From Acidiphilium acidophilum (GTDB lineage: Bacteria > Pseudomonadota > Alphaproteobacteria > Acetobacterales > Acetobacteraceae), in the NCBI RefSeq assembly GCF_033842475.1, contig NZ_JAWXYB010000018.1, forward strand, positions 1,471,501 through 1,535,500: a stretch of 64,000 nt of DNA, in the 5' to 3' direction. Positions 37,366 through 45,010 of this stretch are shown here, piece by piece. The translations under genes were made by a program, and so were the position numbers. Under the pieces are notes generated by a model, which saw only the letters and a program-made list of their open reading frames with translations, had not been told where the DNA came from and made no database searches. Numbering within the stretch: the stretch's first letter is position 1; every line of letters starts with the position of its first letter.

Positions 37366-38367
37366 GTGGATCGGGTGATCCGCCGTCTCGGCATCTGGCC
37401 CGCAGCCTTCGCGCTCGCCGGGCTCGCGCTGTTCACGATCACCATCGCCTGGCTGGGATGGGGCGGCATCGTGCACGCGCTGGAGCAGGTGAGCGCCTGG
37501 GGCTTCACGCTCTATTTCGTGGTGCAGCTCGTGGTGATCGCCGGTCTGGCGGGTGCATGGCGGCTGTTGTTGCGCAGCGGATCGGGCGGGCGATTCTGGC
37601 TGCTGTACTGGGGGCGGATGGTGCGGGATTCGGCGGGCGAGTTCCTGCCGTTCTCCCATGTCGGCGGGTTCATCCTCGGTGGCCGGGCCATCGCCCTCGG
37701 GGGCGTGGCGTTTGCCGACGCCGCCGCCTCGACCCTTGCCGATGTGACCATCGAGTTCCTCGCCGAACTCATCTTCATCGCCACCGGGCTCGGATTGCTC
37801 GCGTTTCTGGCACCTCACAGCGATCTGCTTCGTCCGGTCGGTCTCGGTCTTGCCGTGGCTGTTCTCGGCGCGATCGGCTTTCTGTTCGTGCAGAAGGGCG
37901 GCGGGCGGCTGTTTCGCGGTCTCGCGATGCGGATTGCCGGGCGTTCGGCCGAGAGTGCATCGGTCAGGATGGAACGCCTTCAGGCCGCGCTCGATCAGAT
38001 CTATGCGCGACCGGGGCGGATGCTGATGGCGGGCGCGCTCCATCTGCTCTGCTGGTTCGCGACCGGGGTTGCCTCCTATGTTGCGTTCCATGCCCTCGGC
38101 CAGAATATCTCCCCGATCGATGCTCTGGCGATCGAGGCCTTGCTTCATGCGATCCTCGCTGCCGGTTTTTTCATCCCCGGGCGCATCGGCGTGCAGGAAG
38201 CGGCCTACACGCTGCTCGGCGCGGTATTCGGTATTCCCCCCGATGTCGCGCTCTCGGTTTCACTGCTGCGCCGGGCGCGTGATCTGATTGTCGCGATTCC
38301 GGTATTGCTGATCTGGCAGGGGATCGAGGCACGCCGCCTGCAACCCGCGCCGGGCGACGCACCGTGA
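37366..38367 (+). CDS. hpnL: Hopanoid-cluster membrane protein HpnL (lysylphosphatidylglycerol synthase TM-like)
   Basis: A 333-residue membrane protein with about eight helices of the UPF0104/LPG-synthase transmembrane family. WRLLLRSGSGGRFWLLYWGRMV near residue 65 and GEFLPFSHVGGFILGGRAI near 87-105 are the usual cytoplasmic loop signatures; FFIPGRIGVQEAAYTLLGAVF near 268 is the conserved C-terminal block. It is divergent from hpnA, and members of this branch are found in hopanoid clusters. Function (transport or lipid modification) is unknown. GTG 37366 is the first start in a good position, GTG 37375 an alternative; no clear ribosome site. Confidence 0.85.
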   Translation: MDRVIRRLGIWPAAFALAGLALFTITIAWLGWGGIVHALEQVSAWGFTLYFVVQLVVIAGLAGAWRLLLRSGSGGRFWLLYWGRMVRDSAGEFLPFSHVGGFILGGRAIALGGVAFADAAASTLADVTIEFLAELIFIATGLGLLAFLAPHSDLLRPVGLGLAVAVLGAIGFLFVQKGGGRLFRGLAMRIAGRSAESASVRMERLQAALDQIYARPGRMLMAGALHLLCWFATGVASYVAFHALGQNISPIDALAIEALLHAILAAGFFIPGRIGVQEAAYTLLGAVFGIPPDVALSVSLLRRARDLIVAIPVLLIWQGIEARRLQPAPGDAP

Positions 38368-38449
38368 CCGGTGGGTCCGCTCACCGCCCTTGCGCGGCGG
38401 TCGGCCCATTGGATATGAACGGAGTTTCCGCAGTCAGGGAGTTTGCGCC

Positions 38450-38707
38450 ATGGGTTTGCTCGCCATCATCGTTCTCGGCCTGATCGCCGGCTGGATCGCA
38501 AGCCTGATCGTCGACAATGCCGGCAAGGGGCCGCTGGTCGACATGGTGCTCGGCATCATCGGCGCGCTGGTCGGCGGCGCGATCTTTTCGGCCCTGGGTG
38601 CGGCGCCGATTACCGGGTTCAATCTGTACAGCCTGTTCGTCGCGGTGATCGGCTCGGTCGTGGTGCTGGTGATCTATCACGCGATTTCCGGCCAGCGCCG
38701 GCTCTGA
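38450..38707 (+). CDS. GlsB/YeaQ/YmgE-family small membrane protein
   Basis: An 85-residue protein with three hydrophobic helices and the family glycine pattern: Leu-Ile-Ala-Gly-Trp-Ile-Ala, Gly-Lys-Gly-Pro-Leu-Val-Asp-Met-Val-Leu-Gly-Ile-Ile-Gly-Ala. These are stress-associated transglycosylase-associated inner-membrane proteins of unknown activity. ATG 38450 follows CAGGGA by about 10 bases. 82 bp after hpnL on the same strand, so readthrough is possible but not needed. Confidence 0.9.
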   Translation: MGLLAIIVLGLIAGWIASLIVDNAGKGPLVDMVLGIIGALVGGAIFSALGAAPITGFNLYSLFVAVIGSVVVLVIYHAISGQRRL

Positions 38708-38799
38708 TGCCGGGCGGTCGCCGCCCCTGATCGATCCTGTCGATCCGCACCCGATCAAGACGGATTACGCGCAACTAAAAGTTGTGTTATATTCGCCTT

Positions 38800-40005
38800 A
38801 TGACGACACGGTTGCATAACGATTGCCCAGTGTCACCGCTCGGCCGGTTGCATCGGCTGGATGGTTTGCGCGGCCTGCTGGCGGTTTATGTGATGCTGGG
38901 GCATATCGCGCCGTTCATACCGTGGCCGCCGTTCCTTGGCCGGATCGTCGAGGCTCTGGTCAGTCATGGCCTCGCCGGGGTCGATCTGTTTTTCGCGCTG
39001 TCCGGGCTGGTGATCGTGCAATCGATGTCGCGTTTCGAGGGGCGGGTCACGGCCTTCCTTGCCGCGCGGGCGAGACGGCTGCTGCCGGTCTATTTCGTCG
39101 TCCTGATCTTTGCGATCGTGGTCCTTGCCGGTCCGTCGCCGTTCGCCGTGATGCCATGGCTGCACCCCGGCGATCCGGCGCATCAGATCTGGCAAGCGGG
39201 ACTGCCCCGCCCCCTATGGGTTCATGTCGCGGTGCACGCCACGCTGCTGCAAGGGATGATCCCGCAGGGCCTGCTGCCCGATGCCGAATTCGCCCTGCTG
39301 GGTCCGGCCTGGAGTCTTTCGACCGAATGGCAGTTCTACGTCGTGATCGCAGTACTCATGGCATGGGCCGGCGGGGATCGCCGGGGCTTGACGCGTCTGA
39401 CCCTGCTGTGCCTCGCGGTTGCCGTGGTCAGCAGGTGTTATGCCGGTCTGGCCCCGTTCGGCTGGCAGTTTCCGCGCGCGTTCCTGCCCAACGAGGCAGC
39501 GTATTTCGCCATCGGCATCGCGGCTGCGCGGATGTGGCGCGGGGGCGGCATCGGGTTGATGGGGATGAGTGTGGTGATCGCGATGCTGCTCGGGGCGAGC
39601 CATGCCAGCGGGTTGGCGATGCTGGGCAAGGCGTTGCCTCCGCTGATCTGGGTCATCGCGATTGCCGCGCAACGCGCGCCCCGGTTCAGCCTCGTCCGGC
39701 CGGTCGCGTGGGCGCTGGGTCATCCCGCGATGCTGTGGCTCGGCGCGATTTCATACCCGCTCTACCTCGTCAATGAACCGGTGGGCCGTGGGCTCGCCGT
39801 GGTTATCGGGCGGATGACGGCGTCCGACCCGGTGATGTTTTCGCTGCTATGGGGCCCGCTCACGCTGGCTATGTCGATCGGCGCGGCAGCGATATTGCAT
39901 TACGCAATCGAAATGCGGTTCATGCGCCAGCGGATGGCAAACCTCAGTCTGCCGGCAGCGGCGCCGGGAGCAGGGCCGTCGTCGTCGGGTCGGGTGGCGG
40001 GGTAA
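38800..40005 (+). CDS. Membrane-bound O-acyltransferase of the OafA/YrhL (acyltransferase 3) family
   Basis: A 401-residue protein with about ten membrane helices. The family start LHRLDGLRGLLAVYVMLGH near residue 16 contains the Arg-Gly-x-Ala-type motif and catalytic His; AGVDLFFALSGLVI near 65 with the Phe-Phe-x-x-Ser-Gly motif and RARRLLPVYFVV near 92 with the Arg pair follow. Members acylate polysaccharides, peptidoglycan or antibiotics; the target is unknown. ATG 38800 is used; the region before it is AT-rich (AAAAGTTGTGTTATATTCG), a plausible promoter. The final 62 bp overlap the 3' end of the convergent hemY-like gene. Confidence 0.9.
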   Translation: MTTRLHNDCPVSPLGRLHRLDGLRGLLAVYVMLGHIAPFIPWPPFLGRIVEALVSHGLAGVDLFFALSGLVIVQSMSRFEGRVTAFLAARARRLLPVYFVVLIFAIVVLAGPSPFAVMPWLHPGDPAHQIWQAGLPRPLWVHVAVHATLLQGMIPQGLLPDAEFALLGPAWSLSTEWQFYVVIAVLMAWAGGDRRGLTRLTLLCLAVAVVSRCYAGLAPFGWQFPRAFLPNEAAYFAIGIAAARMWRGGGIGLMGMSVVIAMLLGASHASGLAMLGKALPPLIWVIAIAAQRAPRFSLVRPVAWALGHPAMLWLGAISYPLYLVNEPVGRGLAVVIGRMTASDPVMFSLLWGPLTLAMSIGAAAILHYAIEMRFMRQRMANLSLPAAAPGAGPSSSGRVAG

Positions 40006-41134
40006 TCCAGGCGAGGCTGCCGATAGTGCCGCATTTGCGGCAACTGGCCTGCCACTCGGGGTGGACGGTTTCGCAGGCGGCACACACCCACCGCGCACCC
40101 GCGACCCCATTGGCTTTGGCGGCATGGCGCTGGGCTTCGCCGGCCAGATCCGCCGCGCGCGCCGTCTGCGCCAGCAAGGCTTCGCTCTCAGGATGGCCGG
40201 GATTGGCATTGGCGAGTTTTTGCGCCGCACGGGCACGGTCGAGCGGCAGCTTGATCGTCGAAAGATAGGCGGTCGCGAGGTCGGGATGAGGTGCGGCTTT
40301 CCAGCCCGCAACCAGCGCCCTCTGGGCCCGCCACAAATGCCCCGCCCGCTCGTGCGCGGCGTAGAGAGCGAGATAGGCCGGAGCCAGATTAGGCGCCGAC
40401 CGTACAGCGTCCCTCGCCCAGTCGATCGCCAGTGGGCCGGATGTCGCGGTGCGCGAGGCCATGATGGCCAGAGCCGCCCGCGCCGGCTTATCGGTGGCGA
40501 GCCGTGCGGCATCGGCGAAATTGCTCTGGCTGAGCGCCAATTGCACCCGCTGATCCCGCAGCCAGACCGAATTGGGGTAGGCGGTTGCGGCCTGGCGCGC
40601 CTGCGCCTCGGCTTCGGCCAGTGCCGCGGCATTGCCGCTCAGTTGCGTCCGGTGATGGACCAGTCCGCGCCAGCCGAGGAATCCGGCGTCGCGATGCTGT
40701 GCCAAGGCAGCGAAATGAGCATCCGCCGCCTCATGATCCCCCGCCCGACGAGCCGATTCACCCGCCACGTATAAGGTGAGCGGAGCATCCGGCGCGTATT
40801 GCCGGGCGATCCGCGCATGATTGCCTGCGGTCCGGTCATCGCCCGCCGCCATCGCGGACAGGGCCCGCAACGAGGCGGCATCGGCATTGTTGCGCCGTGT
40901 AATCATCCGCCGCCGGGCGAGCCGCGCGGGCGAGCGCAATAAAGCGCGGATGATGCCGACGATCAGCACGCCGACGAAAACCACGATCGCCAGCAGCAGG
41001 ATTGCAATCGGCGTCGAGGCGGTCGCGGCATAGTGGCCGAAGTCGATCGTCACATGGCCGGGCAGTGTGGCAACGTACCAGACCAGCGCCAGGACGATGA
41101 TCGCGACAAGGGCGAAACCGAACGCGCGAAGCAT
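39944..41134 (-). CDS. hemY: HemY-like membrane protein with TPR-type region and C-terminal zinc ribbon
   Basis: A 396-residue protein of the HemY N-terminal family (not protoporphyrinogen oxidase). Two membrane helices lie near residues 3-20 and 43-65, followed by a helical tetratricopeptide-like region. The C-terminus carries Cys-Ala-Ala-Cys near 350 and Cys-Arg-Lys-Cys near 367, a zinc-ribbon pattern. The family sits downstream of hemD/hemX in proteobacteria and its job in tetrapyrrole metabolism is unclear. ATG 41134 overlaps the upstream stop as ATGA. Tail overlaps the acyltransferase gene by 62 bp on the other strand. Confidence 0.87.
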   Translation of the reverse strand: MLRAFGFALVAIIVLALVWYVATLPGHVTIDFGHYAATASTPIAILLLAIVVFVGVLIVGIIRALLRSPARLARRRMITRRNNADAASLRALSAMAAGDDRTAGNHARIARQYAPDAPLTLYVAGESARRAGDHEAADAHFAALAQHRDAGFLGWRGLVHHRTQLSGNAAALAEAEAQARQAATAYPNSVWLRDQRVQLALSQSNFADAARLATDKPARAALAIMASRTATSGPLAIDWARDAVRSAPNLAPAYLALYAAHERAGHLWRAQRALVAGWKAAPHPDLATAYLSTIKLPLDRARAAQKLANANPGHPESEALLAQTARAADLAGEAQRHAAKANGVAGARWVCAACETVHPEWQASCRKCGTIGSLAWITPPPDPTTTALLPAPLPAD

Positions 41135-42132
41135 CAGCTCTGCCCTGCCATGGTCGCCAGTGCCGCGCGGGCGGCAAGCAGATGATCGGCCTGCCGGGTC
41201 CACGGAGCCATCGCGGCCTTGGCCGGTGAAGGCAATTCTTTCAGTGCGGCAACGGCACCCCCGAGATCGTCATCGTCGAGATCGGTCTGAGCCTTTCCGA
41301 GCGCCCCGGCGGCCCGGCTGCCCACCAGCACGTCGTGATCGTGCCGGATCGTCACCAGGCTTTCGATATGACCTTTGACATTACGCCAGAAACCACCATG
41401 CGCGGTCACCTCGCCGCCGGCCCGTTCGGCCTTGCGTGCGTAAGCGGGAAACGAGGCTTTCAGCGCACCGATCGTGGGTGGACGCGCCGTCGCGTAGCGC
41501 ATCAACGCGTCCGGCGCATTGGCAAGCGGACCGAGCGGGTCGCCGTTCTGCAGCGCAAGGCTTGCCTGCGCCAGCCGGGCCATGGTTTTGGCCTGATCGG
41601 CCAGCTTGGGCAGATCCGCCGCCTTGCTTTGCAGATCCGCCATGGCGGCGTGATCGGCGAGGGTCGTGGTCGAGAGCGCGGCGATGCTGGCCTGCATCGC
41701 GGTGATCTCCTTGGCCAGTTCGGGCGGCACGCTCGGCGCGGCGGGCGCCTGCGGCACGGCGGCGGGGGCGGGTTGCGCTGCCGGTGCTGCCTTGAGATGG
41801 TCGACTTTATCCTCCAGCGCCGCCATTCGGGATTCCAGCCGATCGACGCGTTGATCGACCTCGGCGATCCGTGCCGATTGCGCGGCCAATGCGGTGGAAT
41901 CATCGTTGCGGGCAATCGTCCTGAACAGCCACGCCTCGCCCCCGGCCAGCAGGAGAAATGCAATGACGCCGATCAGCCCCAGTGACAATCTGCGGGTGCG
42001 CGCGGGTTCGGCCGCAGCGGTGCCGATCGGTTCGGGCCGGTCGGCCTCGGGCTCGACCGTCGATCCTGCGGACGCGGCAGCAGGGAGGGTGAAATTCGGT
42101 ACGGGATCGGGGCTCGGATCGTGATCGGTCAT
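41134..42132 (-). CDS. Mitofilin/HemX-family membrane protein
   Basis: A 332-residue inner-membrane protein. A Pro/Glu-rich cytoplasmic N-terminus leads to one membrane helix near residues 49-68 (LSLGLIGVIAFLLLAGG), then a coiled-coil (Arg-Val-Asp-Arg-Leu-Glu-Ser-Arg-Met-Ala-Ala-Leu-Glu-Asp-Lys-Val near 95-112) and a helical C-terminal domain with Ser-Phe-Pro-Ala-Tyr-Ala-Arg-Lys-Ala near 232. This is the alphaproteobacterial relative of mitochondrial Mic60, coded after hemD. Relatives shape intracytoplasmic or cristae-like membranes. Coupled by ATGA overlaps to hemD upstream and the hemY-like gene downstream. Confidence 0.85.
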   Translation of the reverse strand: MTDHDPSPDPVPNFTLPAAASAGSTVEPEADRPEPIGTAAAEPARTRRLSLGLIGVIAFLLLAGGEAWLFRTIARNDDSTALAAQSARIAEVDQRVDRLESRMAALEDKVDHLKAAPAAQPAPAAVPQAPAAPSVPPELAKEITAMQASIAALSTTTLADHAAMADLQSKAADLPKLADQAKTMARLAQASLALQNGDPLGPLANAPDALMRYATARPPTIGALKASFPAYARKAERAGGEVTAHGGFWRNVKGHIESLVTIRHDHDVLVGSRAAGALGKAQTDLDDDDLGGAVAALKELPSPAKAAMAPWTRQADHLLAARAALATMAGQS

Positions 42133-42827
42133 GGCAGCAGCGATAGCATGTGATCCTGATCCGGTGAAACCGCGGTGCGGATGGCGTCGAAGCCGAGGCG
42201 GGCGAGGGGGGCTGCCGCCGCAGGGCTGATCGCGACCGCAATGGCGCGGTGCAAGGCCCGCGCCAGCCCGGCGCTTGTTACCAGCGACGCGAAACGCCGC
42301 GCGGTTGCCGGCGAAAAGATCATCACCCGGTCGATCTCCTCGGCATCGAGTGCCGCCTGCGCCGCCGGAGCGAGGAAGGGCGCAGGTGCGGACCGGTAGA
42401 CCACCCGCCGGCTCACTTTCAGCCCCGCGAGGCGCAAGGCGCGGGCGAGATCGAGACTATGCCCCTCGCCGCAGGGAAGCAGCAGGCGCGCCGCCTGCGG
42501 CATGGCGCGCGCAACGAGTGAGGCCAGTTCCTTCGCGGTACCGGCGGCGCTGTGAACCCTCTGAAACCCGGCGTGGCGGGCCCGGTCCGCCGTGGCATCA
42601 CCGACCGCGAAGAGGGGAACCGGATGAAACGCGTGCGGCAGGCCCGGCAGCGCCTGAGCGCTGGCGATCACGATGGCATCGCACCGCGAGGGAAATGTGG
42701 TGGGGAGTGGTTCGATCGTCAGGCACGGTGCCAGCACGGGCACGTAGCCGCGCTCGCGCAGGATGGCGGCGGTCGCGCTGCCGCCGGGTTCCGGGCGGGT
42801 GACCAGTACGGTCAGCGGTTCAGTCAA
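42129..42827 (-). CDS. hemD: Uroporphyrinogen-III synthase
   Basis: Closes hydroxymethylbilane to uroporphyrinogen III. 232 residues with the bilobal HemD pattern: LVTRPEPGG at residue 8, Asp-Ala-Ile-Val-Ile-Ala-Ser-Ala-Gln-Ala near 50, FAVGDATADRARHAGF near 73, LLPCGEGH near 115 and MIFSPATARRF near 169. Sequence is weakly conserved in this family, so gene order supports the call. No ATG fits: the likely start is TTG 42827, which overlaps the hemC stop codon region; alternative ATGs 42902 and 42938 would run 80-120 bp inside hemC. Confidence 0.9.
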   Translation of the reverse strand: MTEPLTVLVTRPEPGGSATAAILRERGYVPVLAPCLTIEPLPTTFPSRCDAIVIASAQALPGLPHAFHPVPLFAVGDATADRARHAGFQRVHSAAGTAKELASLVARAMPQAARLLLPCGEGHSLDLARALRLAGLKVSRRVVYRSAPAPFLAPAAQAALDAEEIDRVMIFSPATARRFASLVTSAGLARALHRAIAVAISPAAAAPLARLGFDAIRTAVSPDQDHMLSLLP

Positions 42828-43818
42828 GAAAAATGTCGGAGGGGCTGTCGCGTCGCAGGGAGGCGCCGAGTTCGGTGCCGAGCCGTTCGGCGTCGGCCAC
42901 ATCGGCGACGTCGCTGCGCTTGAGCAGGAAGCTCCCATCGGCGCGGGCGGTCAGACCGGTCAGATGCAGCGTGCCATCCGGCAACAGGCGGGCATAACCG
43001 CCGATCGGCGTCCGGCAGGAGCCGTCGAGGGCGGCGAGCAAGGCGCGTTCGGCGGTGGCCACCGCTTTGGCTTCCTTGTCCTCGATCATCGCGAGCAGAT
43101 CGCCGAGGGCGGCATCCTCGGCCCGCACCGTGATGCCCACGATCCCCTGACAGGCCGAGGGCACCATCGCTTCCGGATCGATCGCCGCCGAAACCTCCGA
43201 TTCGAAGCCGAGCCGGCGCAACCCGGCCAGAGCCAGCAGGGTCGCGTCGTACTTGCCGGTCCGTGCGGCATCGAGTCGTGTGCGCACATTGCCGCGCAGC
43301 AATTCCATTTTCAGATCGGGCCGCGCATGGAGCAGCTGTGCCTGACGCCGGACCGACGATGTGCCGATTCGCGCATTGGCCGGCAGCGCCGACCAGATTT
43401 CGGCCCCCTCCTCGATCCGATATTCATCCGACAGGATCAGCGCATCGCGCGCGTCCTCGCGCTTCATGGTGCAGGCGAGAATGATGCCGTCGGGCAGGGT
43501 GGTTTCGAGATCCTTGAGCGAGTGCACCGCGAAATCGATCCGCTTGTCGTGCAGGGCCTCGTGAATTTCCTTCGCGAACAATCCTTTGCCACCGATATCG
43601 GCGAGCGGCCGGTCGGTCACCTGATCGCCGGTGGTGCTGATGATCTCGGCCTGAAAGGCATCGGGCGCGTAGCCGAGTGCCGGACAGATCTCGCGCAGGG
43701 CCGCGAGAAACATCTCGGTCTGTCTGCGCGCCAGCGGCGAGCCGCGCGTGCCGACCCGTAAGGGCAGGCGGCCGGTATGGGGGGCGACTTTGGGTGCAGC
43801 CGTGGTTTCCTGGTCCAT
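42820..43818 (-). CDS. hemC: Porphobilinogen deaminase (hydroxymethylbilane synthase)
   Basis: Polymerises four porphobilinogens for heme and other tetrapyrroles. 332 residues with a short N-terminal extension. Seen are RVGTRGSPLARRQTE near residue 21-35, Ser-Thr-Thr-Gly-Asp near 61, FAVHSLKDLETTLPDG near 97, IGTSSVRRQAQL near 151, GNVRTRL near 176 and the cofactor Cys in DGSCRTPIGGYARL near 268. Divergent from tsaD with only 23 bp between, a conserved arrangement that leaves promoters inside the neighbouring genes. Confidence 0.97.
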   Translation of the reverse strand: MDQETTAAPKVAPHTGRLPLRVGTRGSPLARRQTEMFLAALREICPALGYAPDAFQAEIISTTGDQVTDRPLADIGGKGLFAKEIHEALHDKRIDFAVHSLKDLETTLPDGIILACTMKREDARDALILSDEYRIEEGAEIWSALPANARIGTSSVRRQAQLLHARPDLKMELLRGNVRTRLDAARTGKYDATLLALAGLRRLGFESEVSAAIDPEAMVPSACQGIVGITVRAEDAALGDLLAMIEDKEAKAVATAERALLAALDGSCRTPIGGYARLLPDGTLHLTGLTARADGSFLLKRSDVADVADAERLGTELGASLRRDSPSDIFLD

Positions 43819-43841
43819 CGGCCTTGCTTTAAAGGAACGTC

Positions 43842-44969
43842 ATGGAAAGAAAAGTGGAAATGTCAGTTTCCGATGACACGAACGGGCGTGATCCACCCGC
43901 GATGATGCTGGGGATCGAAAGCTCGTGCGACGAAACCGCCTGCGCCGTGCTCGACGGGGAGGGCAGGGTGCGCGCCGAGATCGTGGCGAGTCAGATCGCC
44001 GATCATGCCCCGTTCGGTGGCGTGGTGCCCGAAATTGCTGCGCGCGCGCACCTCGCCGCTCTGGCGCCGATGGTGCGCGCCGCTCTCGCCGAAGCGGGGA
44101 TCGCGGCGCGCGACCTCAGCGGAATCGCGGCGACGGTGGGGCCCGGTCTGATCGGAGGCCTGATCGTGGGTGCCGGATTTGCGAAGGGGATGGCGCTGGC
44201 GACCGGTGCTGCGTTCTACGCCATCAACCATCTCGAAGCCCACGCGCTGACCGCGCGGCTCCCCGGCATTGCAGCCCGGGCGCCGGATTTCCCCTACCTG
44301 CTGCTGCTGGTCTCCGGGGGCCATACCGCGCTTATCGCGGTCGAGGCGGTGGGGCGCTATCGCCGCCTCGGCACGACGCTCGACGATGCCGCCGGCGAGG
44401 TGTTCGACAAGGTCGCGAAACTGCTCGGCCTCGGCTATCCCGGCGGCCCGGCGCTCGAAGCGCTCGCAGCCGAGGGCGATCCGGCCCGGTTTACCCTGCC
44501 GCGCCCGCTGCTCGGGCGGGCGGGTTGCGATTTTTCATTCTCCGGCCTCAAGACCGCCGTGGCACAGATCGTCTCACGCCTGCCGCCCGGCAGCCTGCCA
44601 CGCGGGATGGCAGCGGATATCGCCGCCTCGTTTCAGGCCGCCGTGGTTGAGGCGATGGCCGATCGCCTTTCACATGCGCTGGCGATGATGCCCGATGCGA
44701 CCTGCGTGGTTGTCGCCGGGGGCGTCGCCTCGAATCGCGCGATCCGTGGGCGGCTGGAAGCGACTGCCACGGCAGGAGGGCTTACCCTGATCGCACCACC
44801 TCTCCGTCTTTGTACCGACAACGCAACGATGGTCGCCTGGGCCGCGATCGAACGGCGTCGTGCCGGGTATTCATCCGATGATCTGGCGGCGCACTGCCGG
44901 CCACGCTGGCCGCTTGATGGTGCAGTGCAAAGTTTGATTGCGGGCAAGGCGGTTTCCGTGGCAGTCTGA
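43842..44969 (+). CDS. tsaD: tRNA N6-threonylcarbamoyladenosine transferase TsaD
   Basis: Transfers threonylcarbamoyl to A37 of ANN-decoding tRNAs with TsaB and TsaE. 375 residues. LGIESSCDETACAVLD near residue 23, the metal-binding His pair in NHLEAHAL near 128, VSGGHTALI near 154, KLLGLGYPGGPALE near 196 and the C-terminal VAGGVASNRAIR near 288 plus CTDNATMVAW near 325 are all intact. ATG 43842 follows AAAGGAA by about 6 bases. Divergent from hemC. Confidence 0.97.
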   Translation: MERKVEMSVSDDTNGRDPPAMMLGIESSCDETACAVLDGEGRVRAEIVASQIADHAPFGGVVPEIAARAHLAALAPMVRAALAEAGIAARDLSGIAATVGPGLIGGLIVGAGFAKGMALATGAAFYAINHLEAHALTARLPGIAARAPDFPYLLLLVSGGHTALIAVEAVGRYRRLGTTLDDAAGEVFDKVAKLLGLGYPGGPALEALAAEGDPARFTLPRPLLGRAGCDFSFSGLKTAVAQIVSRLPPGSLPRGMAADIAASFQAAVVEAMADRLSHALAMMPDATCVVVAGGVASNRAIRGRLEATATAGGLTLIAPPLRLCTDNATMVAWAAIERRRAGYSSDDLAAHCRPRWPLDGAVQSLIAGKAVSVAV

Positions 44970-45010
44970 TTATGAGGCTCTAACGCAATAAACAAAGAGG
45001 TGACTTTTCG

